The notes beneath the pieces were generated by a model that worked only from the letters and a program-made list of their open reading frames with translations, was not told where the DNA came from and made no database searches. This document shows, piece after piece, positions 11,196 to 21,336 of a DNA stretch of 64,000 nt. The translations under genes were made by a program, and so were the position numbers. Origin of the DNA: Dendrolimus kikuchii (lineage: Eukaryota > Arthropoda > Insecta > Lepidoptera > Lasiocampidae); assembly GCA_019925095.2 (NCBI GenBank), contig CM034392.1:19758387-19822386 (forward strand), in the 5' to 3' direction. The number at the start of each line of letters is the position of its first letter. Within the stretch, counting starts at the first letter, position 1.

Positions 11196-13022
11196 AAATT
11201 AAACAATTTTAATGAAACCAGCTGAGGGTAGATACAAAATAACTTTTTCAACGCATTTGCTCCAAATATGCATTCACGAAGGTTATATACACTGTTCGAA
11301 AGTAAAAGATTACCCACCACACAATGGAACGTGCAGAAAATAGGTACTTTTACCTATGTAAAAAATACATAAGAATGCCACCAAGGAGTTTCACATTACA
11401 AGAATAAATAAGCTGAATAATGGAACCTCTTTGGAAGCGCTTTTGATCAATACATTTATCTCACTTTAATACCATAGACAAAATGAGAGGACAAATGTAT
11501 TTCTAAATTTCACCGCGCGCACGTGACGCCATTTGCAAATTCGCGCCACTTTCATATTAGAAACGTTAAAGATTGCGACTCTCCGATTGATATTTGGGTT
11601 TGTTTCGTTACTTATTGTACTATTTTCTCGTAAATGTGTTGAAAAACGTTGTACAACACACGTGCGGTTGTTGGCTTTTACAAACTCGTGGCTATGGCCT
11701 ATTTTATTTATAAATGTATTTTTCATGGTATGTTTCATTTATTATTGTGTTATCTGGACTATTATATTATTGTAATTTTAAAGAAATCTTTGATCTTTCT
11801 TTCTTTTATCTAAAATTTCATTCACTTTTTTCGTGCTGATCGGTTGAAAACGAACGACGAAAAGCGTTTGAGACAAGGGCTCTGTGCCTATTTATTCTTC
11901 TTTCTTGTTCGAACGTAGTGTTACTAGTAGAGCTACCTAACCAGTTTGACATTAGTGGCTCTATCTATTATTAAATATTTAGACTAGTAAAGCTATTATT
12001 TATATTTTGAAATAATGAAGCTCCTTTTGCAACCATCTATTAAGTTTGTTTGGTGGCGCCGCCTAACAGCATTATTGGAAATAATGTCATGTTCTTTACA
12101 GTAATTTATGAAATTCTTGTCGAAGGTGTTAGAAATTAAGTATTAAGATTTGGTATAAAAATATTATTAATGTTATGGCATAATTTAGACCTACATTGTA
12201 AGAATAAAATGTTTTAGTAAATAACATAATATTTATTGGACTGTCAACACCGTATAAATACGGTTGTTACGAAATCCCGTCACATTTCTGGAAAGCATCC
12301 CTTTCCCAGCAAGATGTCCTCTTCCACCTTAATTCGGCGGGTTCTAATAAGATGGCGCTGCGCACACACATGAGTCTCATTGGCCGAGCCGAATGGCTTC
12401 CTAAGTATCGTCGCGACGCCACGCTCGTCGATAAATGGTCCAAAACGTCGGAAAACTACTGTACTGTGCCCCAAAACCGTTCCTTGAAGTGCAAACTGTA
12501 TCCCGTACATCTGGTGTAGTGTTTGTGCAAAACCAGGATGCGCGAATCCGGCCGAAATCCTGCATCATTCCTTACACGGTTACAGTGACGGTAAGCGATC
12601 ATTTTTTTCTACTTGGTTCACTAGGATTTACGAGGTGGCATCCAGGTCTAACGGAGAATCAGAGTTTGCTCCGGCTAAGTAGCCATTCAGATCTTACAAA
12701 CGATACGCACTGAATCGTGTATTCTTCATTCTAAATTAAAATAAAACAGTTCTCAAAGTTCTACGTGTTGCATTATATAAATCCCGCAGTATCAGTAGTT
12801 TTATTAAATTTGTAGTCAGAATTAGTAATCCGATATTAGATGGTTTTTCTAGGTTTCAATTTGGATGAATCAACCAACGCGATCCATATAAACATAAACT
12901 GACCTGTCCTTACAGTTATGTGTCTTTCAAAATAAACTTCAACAAAAATTGATCAAATTGTTGCAAGTTGATTCGTGTAATATCAGAAGTAGCTTATTTC
13001 AGATTTTGATTCAAACATCACA
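11196..13022. other. Unassigned stretch with a GC-richer island
   Basis: Mostly AT-rich and unrecognised. The island at about 12240-12720 is less AT-rich and has overlapping open frames on both strands (12280-12510 - and 12435-12713 +). Neither shows a motif I can name. It could be an old element fragment. Confidence 0.35.
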
Positions 13023-13287
13023 TACTGGTAGCGTAATGGCTAGCGCACCTGTCCCAGGCTCAAAGAACGAGGATTCGAATCCTGGCCGGAACGCATGAAT
13101 CGCTTAAACAGTTTTCAGACCTAATGTGCATATTGTTACAATTGTACAAAAAAACTTGTACATGGAGATAATCGATGTGTCAAACCTGCCAAGCCGCCTT
13201 GGATAAGCGTGGCGGGTATGCTGTCCGTTCCCCTATGCCGGGATGCCCGAACCCAGTAGTGGGACGTTTATGGGCTGTTATTACATA
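13023..13287 (+). mobile_element. tRNA-derived SINE1, well-preserved copy
   Basis: Box A TAGCGTAATGG (13029-13039) fits the tRNA A-box pattern and box B GATTCGAATCC (13072-13082) fits the B-box. Body and tail ('gcccgaacccagtagtggga', 'gtttatgggctgttatta') are shared with 5713-6017, and the tail alone recurs at 19797-19865. The body contains a small palindrome, 'acaaaaaaacttgta'. Confidence 0.9.
13029..13082 (+). promoter_or_regulatory. Internal Pol III promoter (A and B boxes) of SINE1
   Basis: The A box TAGCGTAATGG and B box GATTCGAATCC are 32 bases apart, as in tRNA genes. A full tRNA cloverleaf was not folded. Activity is inferred from family knowledge. Confidence 0.75.
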
Positions 13288-13608
13288 ATCGAAATATATC
13301 ACCAATGAAAGTAACTTCCAAGTTACTTGACAAGGTTACTTTCTTAATTTTAAGATTAATAAATTTTATTATTATGAACGATGTTGAAACTTGTCTTTGC
13401 TTCTTAAGAGCAAAATGTGGAGCAATATAAAATAATTCAGAACTTTGATTTGGGCAATAAACAGGTTTTAAAAATTGCAACTTGTTTGGTTAATTGCAGA
13501 AATTTTAACGTGTATGAGACTGTATAATTTCTTTGAGTTTTACGCATGTTACTTACCTTGATATTACCTTTAATAATGTGAATGTGAAATGTGAAATGAT
13601 TGTTTATA

Positions 13609-14145
13609 CAGTCGAATCTCGTTAATTCAAACCGGCGATAATTCGAACCTCTCTATAATTCAAAGTTATCATGAGTTCCGCAGAAAATCTCTTTATATTT
13701 CGAACTAAATGAGTATAAAAAATCATCGCTACGTAACAATGCGACGCGTTAATTCGAACTCATCGTCAAACACTCGACAATTCGTAAAGGATCCGATCCT
13801 TTTATAAACAAGCCCGAGTAATCGATCGAGGTGAGTATGTGTGCTCGCTGCTGCCAAGTCCAAACTGGTACACGAGCTTTTGTTTTTGTAATAATTATGT
13901 AGCTTGACACACACTTGGAGTTGTGTTTAAAAAAGTTTGTAGGGAAAGTGGAAGTGTTAATGATGTAGTTTCCTTAGACCGGCACGTTAAACATGTATGT
14001 AATACAAAATTGATTATCAACACTCATTAAATCAAAGTTTTATTTCTTTTCTCTCAAAAATTTCTAACCATTTGATATGTCAAACACTCGATAATTCGTA
14101 ATATTTTAAGAGTCCCTTAAGTTTCGAATTAACGAGAGTCGACTG
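13609..14145. mobile_element. pogo/Tigger-like DNA transposon, internally deleted
   Basis: The terminal inverted repeat starts CAGTCGAATCTCGTTAATTC on the left and ends GAATTAACGAGAGTCGACTG on the right. A TA dinucleotide sits on each side (13607-13608, 14146-14147). CAGT termini with TA duplication are typical of the pogo/Tigger branch of Tc1-mariner. Inside, a short + frame near 13939-13988 reads ESGSVNDVVS, similar to the 'SGESxSV' region at the end of Tigger DNA-binding domains. The 537-bp length implies most of the transposase was lost. The sub-terminal 'attcgaact' and 'cactcgataattcg' motifs repeat inside. Confidence 0.8.
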
Positions 14146-14404
14146 TAGTATAAATACGTTTATATATCTATTTGTTTCTGTGATGGATAAACGAACTGAC
14201 TAATTTCTATGAAACGTTTTTGGGGACGGCCGCAATTTTGGGTAAAACAGAAACCTTATTTATCAGCCTGCCTTTATTTAACCTTTAACCTTTTATCGGC
14301 CTGTTCGTACGTCGTCTATGTATAGTATGTTACAACTATTTTGTAACTCAGAAAGTATTGGGTCCATATGGATTCATTCTACTTTTCAGTTACGCAAATA
14401 TTTG

Positions 14405-14645
14405 AAAAGCTTTAAAAAATAAAAATATATAAAACACGTTATAGGTGCCTGTATTATTCGAAGGTCGCTCTCGATTTCCCTGGGATCCACTCATCAGATC
14501 ATGACTTGGCGGCAATGGAATTACCTGAGGAGTATACAGCTTGGAATAAAAATAAAACTTGAAAATCGGTCCACAATTGACGGAGAAATCATGTAACAAA
14601 CATAGAATCGGATTGAGAACTTCCTCTTTTTAAAGTCGGTTAAAA
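14405..14645 (-). mobile_element. Family E repeat copy
   Basis: On -, begins near 'aaccgactttaaaaagagga' and includes 'cttggcggcaatggaatt' and 'gatccactcatcagatcatg' segments (given here as on +). The region at 43380-43640 (+) has the counterpart order 'agtcccattgttaccaagtc', 'ggatctgataagtgga', 'aatcgagagcaac'. Likely an old non-autonomous retroposon; class uncertain. Confidence 0.5.
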
Positions 14646-14749
14646 ACACACAAAGCTGATAAAATATATAATGAGCAAAACTATGAAGCAATAGAAGTAC
14701 TGAGCTTTATTAAATGTATCTTAATTATTAACATAATTGTAATATATAG

Positions 14750-14913
14750 AACTACGTCTTAACGGTTTTAAGCGGGGTAATTTATTTAATTTTTATTATT
14801 CTGACGTTTCTTTGTATTTGTCTTCCGTGATCTCGGTTACTGAAAAGTGGCTGAGACGTCGGTATAATAAAAATCAAATAAAATACCGCGCTTAAAACTG
14901 TTAAAACGTAGTT
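14750..14913. mobile_element. MITE family B, copy 1
   Basis: About 58-bp terminal inverted repeats: AACTACGTCTTAACGGTTTT on the left faces AAAACTGTTAAAACGTAGTT on the right. The middle carries 'ttccgtgatctcggttac'. Other copies or fragments: 23150-23180, 24231-24368, 35596-35652, 41259-41410 and 63795-63890. No coding capacity. Confidence 0.85.
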
Positions 14914-15404
14914 TCATTAGTTATACTAGTCTCGAAAACTTGCGAAGATTTTTAATTGTTGTAGTAAGTAAATGAAAAAAGCAGTGGACAGTTGTTGTTT
15001 CTATATAACCCTATATGTTCGTTTTTATGAATACATTCATACAAACCATTGGTCTCAAGTCACAATTAAATAGGTATCTATTTTATATAATTCATGTTAA
15101 AAGTACTATAAATTTAAATACCATATCACGGCAGAGATTTATCATAGAAATGTTAAATTATAGGTTTTGAGTTATTATCTTACGGTCAATTTGACCAGCA
15201 ATACTGTTTGAGTTGATTTGTTCGATTTCCTGGTACAACGCCTATTATTTTAAAGCAAAGGTTAAGGTTTCTTGATCAATTACCTTGTACCTTAATAAAA
15301 TAGTTATACGTCATATAAATATTGCTCTTACTTTTGGTCTTAAAAAAATAAATGTGACACATTATACGTTAAACTTCAAATCTACAACAATAATACTATA
15401 AAAT

Positions 15405-15828
15405 TCTAAACATGCCGTGTCAGTATATTAAAGCTATAAAAAAAACTGGTATAGACTATATAAACGACGGAGAACACGATGCATTTTTTTTTAGATTTCT
15501 TGTCTGTTTGTCGGTTTGTCTGTTTGTTCGTGATTCGCGTAAAAACTACTGGACCGATTTCGATGCGGTGTTCGCTGATCGACCGCTAATTCTTAGACTT
15601 ACACCCTGCGCTACTTTTTATCGTAAGAATTTTCACGGGATTTTTTTTTGGGAATAATTTATAATGGCCAGATTATAAAAAAATACGATTTCCATTTTTT
15701 TACTTATCGATAGCAAATTTAATATAATAAAATGTGTGATATTTTTATCCCATGAATCCCGAGGGAGTTTTCCCGGGAGTGGTTTGAAGTTGTTTGGGTT
15801 CATAAAAATTAGCTTATATCGCGTATCG
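15405..15828 (+). mobile_element. Family C retroposed repeat, 5' flank of the jockey LINE
   Basis: Begins 'ctaaacatgccgtgtcagta' and is colinear with 22455-22790 and partly with 47010-47800. It contains 'gatttcttgtctgtttgtc', 'actggaccgatttcgatgcg' and 'gagttttcccgggagtggtt'. It stops abruptly at about 15820-15835, where LINE sequence begins, so the LINE probably landed in or beside it. Confidence 0.65.
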
Positions 15829-15839
15829 TGCCGTACTAT

Positions 15840-16352
15840 GAAAGTCCACCATAATGGGTCGCAGAAATCGGGGGAATTCGGCGGGTTTCCTCCAATCGGT
15901 AAATTAAGGTAGTTCACCCCTACGCACCCTAGAATAGCCATGCGTAGTGTCCAGTGTCTACGGCGAAAAGTGCCGAACAAACCCGCATTCGTGGCGGGCC
16001 CCCCCCCCCCCCCCCAGTGGTAAACCACTGGACGGGTCTTCCCACGACGGAAGCGTTCCCTCCGCTAAGGACGCGTGCCCCAGTTATGGCCGGCCTACCC
16101 TCGGCCACCCCCGCCCCCGCCCTCGCCCCCATTTCTAAGGGACCTTCAGGGCCATCGGCCCACCCCTCTATAGCGGAGGACTTAGCTTTGGCGACTAAAT
16201 TCGCCAAGAACTTGCCCTTTGACCTGCAAGAGGTCCAACTCTTGGCTCGGAAACTGAGGCAAGTTTCAGAGTCAACACAACCCTCCCTCCGGGATCAACT
16301 CGTGATCGAAATGGATCACGCGTACCTCCTCCAAATACTTAGATCGTTGTAA
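15840..16352 (+). pseudogene. Jockey ORF1 3' portion (gag-like), truncated
   Basis: The 3' end of the nucleic-acid-binding ORF1 of the LINE. From 15948 to the TAA at 16350-16352 one frame is open. It encodes a proline run (poly-C at about 15997-16014), a Pro/Ala/Ser-rich linker and a C-terminal stretch rich in Leu, Glu and Lys. Just upstream the same frame has a TAG at 15945-15947 immediately before residues CPV, which may be the remains of the last zinc knuckle (jockey ORF1 proteins end their knuckles with a ...GCP motif); that reading is tentative. The 5' two-thirds of ORF1 is absent, so the protein cannot be complete. Length variation of the poly-C run could also have shifted the frame. 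Confidence 0.65.
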
Positions 16353-16389
16353 CTAAACAACCTAGTCAAATTATTGTTACCGGTAACAA

Positions 16390-19311
16390 ATGGCGCATGT
16401 AGGTAGAAATAAACCACGCTCATTGACTCTGGCGACTTATAACGCCAATGGCCTTCGAAACCAGCGCGACTTGGTCCATGACTTCCTGGTTACCAATCAA
16501 GTAGATATACTACTAGTACAGGAGACCTTCCTGAAACCGAGTAATAGAGATCCAAAGATCTCTAACTATCGGATCACTAGACATGACAGGGTAGGCCGTG
16601 GTGGCGGCACCCTGATCTATTTCAGAAGATCCCTACACTGCATGCCTGTAGTCACCCCCCCACTAGAAGGTATGGAGGTATCCGCCTGCAGACTAGCAAT
16701 GACTGGCCACCAACCTCTAGTCATAGTTTCAGCATACCTCGCATGCCAAAAAACCCTCATTAAGAAAGACCTAGAAACCCTATTCAACTTAGGCCCGGCT
16801 GTTATTATAGCCGGAGATCTGAATTGCAAACACGAGCAGTGGAATTGCAATACCACTAACCCCAATGGCAGAGCCCTAATAAATATATCAGACAATCTTT
16901 TGTTTGATATACTAACTCCCATGACCCCCACAAGATACCCCCCCAACCGCGACTGGGGGACCCCAAACACTCTCGACCTAGCATTACTGAGGGGCGTAAC
17001 CCTTCAGTTCCATTCGATCGAAACGATGGACGATATCGACTCGGACCATCGTCCGGTTATCCTCAGATTAGGACCACAGACAGACCAGACATCTGAAACT
17101 AGGACCTCTGTGGATTGGTTGAGACTTGAGACCCTCCTCAAGGCAACCAGCTCACAAGACCTGGACCGCATCCCGGACCACATCGTGTCCCGCCAAGACA
17201 CGGAGACGGCAATCGAGGCCCTCACCAGCCACCTTCAATCCGCAGTGCGGAACTCGTCCAGGCAGGTGCCAGTGGAGGATGACCGCCACTTATGCCTGCC
17301 GGACGAGGTGAGGGTACTGCTGAGGGAAAAGAGAGCCGCCTCCAGAGCTCACGACAGATATCCCACCGAGGATAACAGAGTCCGACTCCGCGAACTAGAG
17401 CGCGAGGTCAAACTACGTATCCGGGAAGTCAGGGAACAACGTTGGGACAGAACGTTGAGGGATATCGAACCAACTCACCAGGCGTACTGGAAGCTGGCTA
17501 GAGCTCTCAAATCAGACACCCTTACTGTCATACCCGCGCTAGAAAGAGCCGACAACACCGAGGCGTTCGATGACGAGGAGAAGGCCGAGTGCCTTGCTCA
17601 GAGTCTAGAGCTTCAATGCTCCCCCACTACGCAAAACGTCGACCAGTCACACCTGACGGAGGTAGACTCCGAGGTCGAACGTAGATCCTCCTTACCAGCG
17701 GAAACCACACTCGACACGGTCACGGTCGAAGAAGTGCAAGATCTGATCAAGTCTCTCAAACCGCGAAAGGCCCCAGGGACCGATGGCATCAACAATCGCG
17801 TTTTAAAACTCCTACCCGCCCATCTAATTATAATTCTAGTGAGCATCTTCAATGCCGCCATAACAAACTGCTCCTTTCCCGCGATCTGGAAGGAAGCAGA
17901 TGTCATCGGTATTCACAAGCCGGGAAAACCGGCTAATAAACCGTCCAGCTACCGTCCAATCAGCCTACTGAGCGCACTCAGCAAGCTTTACGAGAGGGTC
18001 ATCCTCTCCCGACTTAGAGATTTTGCCTTCAGCAAACATCTAATACCCGATGAGCAATTTGGCTTCCGTGCCAGACACTCATGCGTCCAACAGGTGCACC
18101 GCATCACGGAGCACATATTATCTCACTTTGCCCATCGCCCCCGCCCTATAGGAACAGCCGCACTGTTTCTAGACGTAGCAAAAGCCTTCGACAAGGTCTG
18201 GCACAACGGCTTGATTTACAAGCTGTACCAGTTCGGTATGCCAGACAGACTCGTGCTCATCTTGCGAGACTTCCTCCTAGGTCGTAGCTTCCGTTTTCGA
18301 GTGGAGGGAACGTGCTCGTCCCCTCACCCACTCACAGCCGGTGTACCACAGGGCTCGGCTCTGTCGCCACTACTCTTCACGCTGTACACCAGCGACATCC
18401 CAAAAACTCCAGATGTGGAGTTGGCCCTCTTCGCGGATGACACCGCACTCTATACATCAGATCAAAACCGACAAATGGCTTGCGTCCGGCTGCAGGCAGC
18501 TGTCACAGAGCTAGGCGAATGGTTTCGCAAATGGAGGATAGAGGTAAACCCGGAGAAAAGCGCAGCAATGTTCTTTTCCCCGGGCACGCTTCGGTCCCCC
18601 AAACGCGCTAGCCTTCGCCTAAAAACCATTTCGCTCTATGACCAACAAATCCCCTGGACAAAGTCCACCAAATATCTTGGTGTCACCCTAGATCGGAACT
18701 TGCGCTTCAACGAGCATATCACTATAGTCCGAAATAGAGCGCGATTTGTGATGGGTCGTTTAGCACCCATGATAGACAAACGAAGCAAAATGTCCCTCAG
18801 ACACAAGCTTACTCTGTATAAAACATGCATCCTCCCGATCATGACATACGCGAGTGTGGTATTCGGCCATGTCAAGCCTGCCCTTTTAGATAAACTGCAA
18901 ATCGTGCAGAATAAATTCATGCGCAGAGCCGTCGGTGCTCCCCTCTATATGCGTAACGTCGACCTCCACCGCGATCTGGAGCTTCCCTCCATCAAAAACT
19001 ACATTACGTCGCTCTCGCGTAAGTATTTCGATCTCGCGCCGCACCATCGAAATCCGCTCGTCGTGTCCGCGTCCGATTATAAGCCTCGTCGAAAGGCTCT
19101 TGTGCGACGACCGCGTAACGTCCTGACGGACAGAGTCGACGTTATTACGAAACGGCTGGCCCGGATCAGTCCGCCCACGGTTAGAACAGTAGGCTGGCAG
19201 GCACCGACAGACAGACACAGACGGCGGCGTCTCAGACGCCGCCAATCAAGATCTCTCCACGTCCCCGCGAGGGACGCTAGGAGACATAGCTCACCCCACA
19301 GGATAGACTAG
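16390..19311 (+). CDS. Jockey-clade ORF2: endonuclease and reverse transcriptase
   Basis: 973 codons, uninterrupted from ATG to TAG. The N-terminal apurinic-like endonuclease (about residues 12-225) shows YNANGL (near 18), the QE pair (44-45), DLNCKHEQWN (from 143) and SDHRP (218-222), the expected metal and catalytic positions. The reverse transcriptase (about 450-760) shows KAPGTDGI, SYRPISLL, AGVPQGSALSP (from 650) and the catalytic FADD (681-684). A thumb region follows, then a very basic C-terminus with many Arg. There is no RNase H domain and no CCHC cluster, as in jockey. The protein would nick target DNA and prime reverse transcription of its own RNA. The start is the first ATG after the ORF1 stop, 37 bases downstream. 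Family lengths of roughly 900-1000 residues fit. Intactness suggests recent arrival, but with ORF1 broken this copy would depend on another element. Confidence 0.93.
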   Translation: MAHVGRNKPRSLTLATYNANGLRNQRDLVHDFLVTNQVDILLVQETFLKPSNRDPKISNYRITRHDRVGRGGGTLIYFRRSLHCMPVVTPPLEGMEVSACRLAMTGHQPLVIVSAYLACQKTLIKKDLETLFNLGPAVIIAGDLNCKHEQWNCNTTNPNGRALINISDNLLFDILTPMTPTRYPPNRDWGTPNTLDLALLRGVTLQFHSIETMDDIDSDHRPVILRLGPQTDQTSETRTSVDWLRLETLLKATSSQDLDRIPDHIVSRQDTETAIEALTSHLQSAVRNSSRQVPVEDDRHLCLPDEVRVLLREKRAASRAHDRYPTEDNRVRLRELEREVKLRIREVREQRWDRTLRDIEPTHQAYWKLARALKSDTLTVIPALERADNTEAFDDEEKAECLAQSLELQCSPTTQNVDQSHLTEVDSEVERRSSLPAETTLDTVTVEEVQDLIKSLKPRKAPGTDGINNRVLKLLPAHLIIILVSIFNAAITNCSFPAIWKEADVIGIHKPGKPANKPSSYRPISLLSALSKLYERVILSRLRDFAFSKHLIPDEQFGFRARHSCVQQVHRITEHILSHFAHRPRPIGTAALFLDVAKAFDKVWHNGLIYKLYQFGMPDRLVLILRDFLLGRSFRFRVEGTCSSPHPLTAGVPQGSALSPLLFTLYTSDIPKTPDVELALFADDTALYTSDQNRQMACVRLQAAVTELGEWFRKWRIEVNPEKSAAMFFSPGTLRSPKRASLRLKTISLYDQQIPWTKSTKYLGVTLDRNLRFNEHITIVRNRARFVMGRLAPMIDKRSKMSLRHKLTLYKTCILPIMTYASVVFGHVKPALLDKLQIVQNKFMRRAVGAPLYMRNVDLHRDLELPSIKNYITSLSRKYFDLAPHHRNPLVVSASDYKPRRKALVRRPRNVLTDRVDVITKRLARISPPTVRTVGWQAPTDRHRRRRLRRRQSRSLHVPARDARRHSSPHRID

Positions 19312-19795
19312 GCGTGTTGCTGGGAAGTTTCTTTCGCCGTTTCTTCTCTCCCAGCCATAACACGTTGCGAAACGGCAGTAAGATAGCGTAGGCCACCGCA
19401 AACCACCGATCCCGGCCCGCCGTGATCCTTCCCTTCGGGCTTTATATTACCCGTCGCCCGTTCCCAATTAGTATTTAGAGGCGCAGGCATAGATTTAGTT
19501 GGTGGGTAGTCTAATAGCCAGTTCCTCTAGACTTCTTCCGCTCGGAAGACAGTGTGGAGGATCGGCCATTAACAGCCCCACACACCCTCCAGTTTCATTC
19601 CCTCAGGCCCAGATATAGTGCAGAAGTGCATTCCTTCACATAGATGTTAGTTTTATAGTTATTATTATTTATATTTAAGTAGTTATAAGAATGTGTTCGT
19701 TGACACGGCACAGACCCAGAATTTAATGCAGTAACCGCCGCCAAAAAATTTAGTTTTAGTTTTAACCGTTATAATGAAAATTTGTTATTATTATA
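19312..19795 (+). other. 3' UTR of the jockey LINE with a stem-loop
   Basis: Immediately after the stop, CGTGTTGCTGGGA (19313-19325) can pair with TCCCAGC and AACACG (about 19349-19364), leaving a pyrimidine-rich loop. The same block with matched changes occurs at 20610-20680 and 29486-29560. Further down are 'ggtgggtagtctaatagcc' and 'agccccacacaccctccag', echoed loosely in the R1-like 3' UTR at 44520-44750. A short A-rich stretch lies near 19742. Confidence 0.65.
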
Positions 19796-19796
19796 A

Positions 19797-19865
19797 GTCC
19801 CCATTCCCCTAAAAATAGAAAGCCCGAACTCAGCAGTGCGATGTTTATAGGCTATTATTATTATA
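19797..19865 (+). mobile_element. SINE1/RTE-type 3' tail fragment
   Basis: 'tccccattcccctaaaaat', 'gcccgaactcagcagtg' and 'gtttataggctattattatt' match the tail of SINE1 copies without the tRNA head. It may be a 5'-truncated SINE1 or the end of an RTE LINE. Confidence 0.75.
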
Positions 19866-20454
19866 TAAATTTTAAATATGTCTAAGATCTATAAATAAAT
19901 AAGTTTATAGAAATAAATTAATTTGAATATCGTAAAGTATAAGTATAATTGCATATAAGATTTTATTTAGACCTGTTAAAACTGAGAACTTATCTTTATA
20001 GCTGTTAAAAAAATATCATTACACAAAAAATTCGATAGTTAACTCTTTCATTTTCGACAGATATTAAGTAAGCCTATGTGGGAATAAACGAAACTCCTTT
20101 CACGTAGTTGTTTTGTTATGTAAATTACGTATTAAACTTAAGACAAGCGATCCCACATTTTAAACACGGTATTGTAGTGCATTTCACTTTGAAAAGCTTA
20201 TATTTAACCGCTATCTAACAATCTACATACTTATATAATAGTATAATTGGGATTTTTATGGTTTGGTAGTCTTGCTGATAAAAATGGAAGCCTTATACAG
20301 TTGCCATGTCCCTTTGTCTATTATTTTTTGTATGTAGTACGTCGCAGCTATTTTTCTCAGTGACCATTGGATCTGTAAGAATAAAATACAGAACTATATA
20401 AAAAATATACATTTATTTTGAAATCACAGAAAGACACTTAGATTATTTACTTTT
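19866..20454. other. Unassigned AT-rich stretch
   Basis: No recognisable coding region or repeat. Confidence 0.4.
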
Positions 20455-20782
20455 ATTGTGTCTTGGTCTTATTGAGTATGCACTGTTTGATACAACTCTA
20501 TTAATTTTTCAAAAACTAATTCTGTAACATATTTCTGTATAAAACTTATAAAAAAAACTTAACATATAAATAGAATAGGAAATACAAAGAAAAACAATAT
20601 TTAGCTAGACGTGTTGCTGGGGAGTTTCTTGCCGCTTCTTCTCCTTAACAGCAATAACACGTTGCGAAGCGGTGTACATAGAATAGGAAGTAAAATTAAA
20701 TTTTAACTTATATGTATGACCTTCAAAAAGTGTTCACCAGTGGAACTTATGTTGAATAAAAACTTTTGAATTTTGAATTATA
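20455..20782 (+). mobile_element. Jockey-like LINE 3' end, copy 1
   Basis: Colinear with 29305-29665: 'tgagtatgcactgtttgata', 'agctagacgtgttgctgggg', 'taacacgttgcgaagcggtg', 'gtatgaccttcaaaaagtg' and the end 'gaataaaaacttttgaatttt'. The middle block matches the start of the 3' UTR of the jockey ORF2 at 19312. This copy keeps the GCTG/CAGC stem pairing. AATAAA near the end is a plausible polyadenylation signal. No coding remains. Confidence 0.8.
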
Positions 20783-21170
20783 ATAATAATAAAAAAGCTT
20801 TATTTATTTTTCTTAACACACATTTTTACAAAGAAACGTGGTGTGTGAGACTGGTACCTAAAATAGATTTACAAAGAAATCTGTATGACAGATCACCAGT
20901 GCTCCACTCCATGGATACCAAGAATAAATGATGCTTAATATTAAATCAAGTTCACTGAGATAGGAAACAGAAACAATAGTTACGAAGATAAATGTATGTG
21001 TTGTGTGAGCGTGTAATTTACCTCTATATGTCTCTATATAATACTGTACTAAAATCACAGAGATTAAGGCCGACACCATACATATTTTTTTAAGTGAAAC
21101 TTCGTTCGTTGTGAATTGAAACTCGACGAAATGAAAAATTGACACTGAAAAGAGATAAATACATATTATC
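20783..21170. other. Unassigned; possible reverse-oriented LINE tail at the left edge
   Basis: Begins (AAT)n then 'aaaaagctttatttattttt', the usual look of a retroposon tail on the - strand, to about 20900. The rest is unassigned. Confidence 0.4.
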
Positions 21171-21336
21171 CGCAAGAGTTAACTTGAGACCTGAGCGAAA
21201 TGCGCGCTCCCCGCCCGACCCCAGCCTTCTTACCGCTCTCGCCTTTCTGACCCCCGCCTTCTTACTGCTCTCGCCATCGACGCGTCAGTACCTCGCGCTT
21301 ACGTCATCCGAGCGAAGTCTCAAGTTAACTCTTGCG
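21171..21336. mobile_element. GC-rich 166-bp MITE-like element
   Basis: Perfect 20-bp terminal inverted repeats CGCAAGAGTTAACTTGAGAC (21171-21190) and its complement (21317-21336), followed inside by 'gagcga'-type matches. The interior is rich in C and G in an AT-rich setting, with two near-repeats 'cttcttaccgctctcgcc' and 'cttcttactgctctcgcc'. No clear target-site duplication. The open frame running through it (21139-21525) is not supported. Confidence 0.75.

Larger units (their letters stand above)
15830..19795 (+). mobile_element. Jockey-clade non-LTR retrotransposon, 5'-truncated
   Basis: Consists of the end of ORF1 (to 16352), a 37-base spacer, the complete ORF2 (16390-19311) and about 480 bases of 3' UTR. 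GC content is clearly higher than the surroundings. The 5' boundary is approximate, set where similarity to family C ends. The 3' boundary is taken before the SINE1/RTE-type tail at 19797. Classification rests on the ORF2 endonuclease and reverse-transcriptase motifs and the absence of an RNase H domain. It is the only element here with long intact coding capacity. Confidence 0.9.

Noticed and set aside
13029..13082. Functional tRNA gene
   Set aside because: A and B boxes are present, but the sequence continues into a SINE body with dispersed copies, and no convincing cloverleaf was seen.
17613..17906. Antisense and out-of-frame ORFs within the jockey ORF2
   Set aside because: Shadows of the GC-rich polymerase coding sequence.
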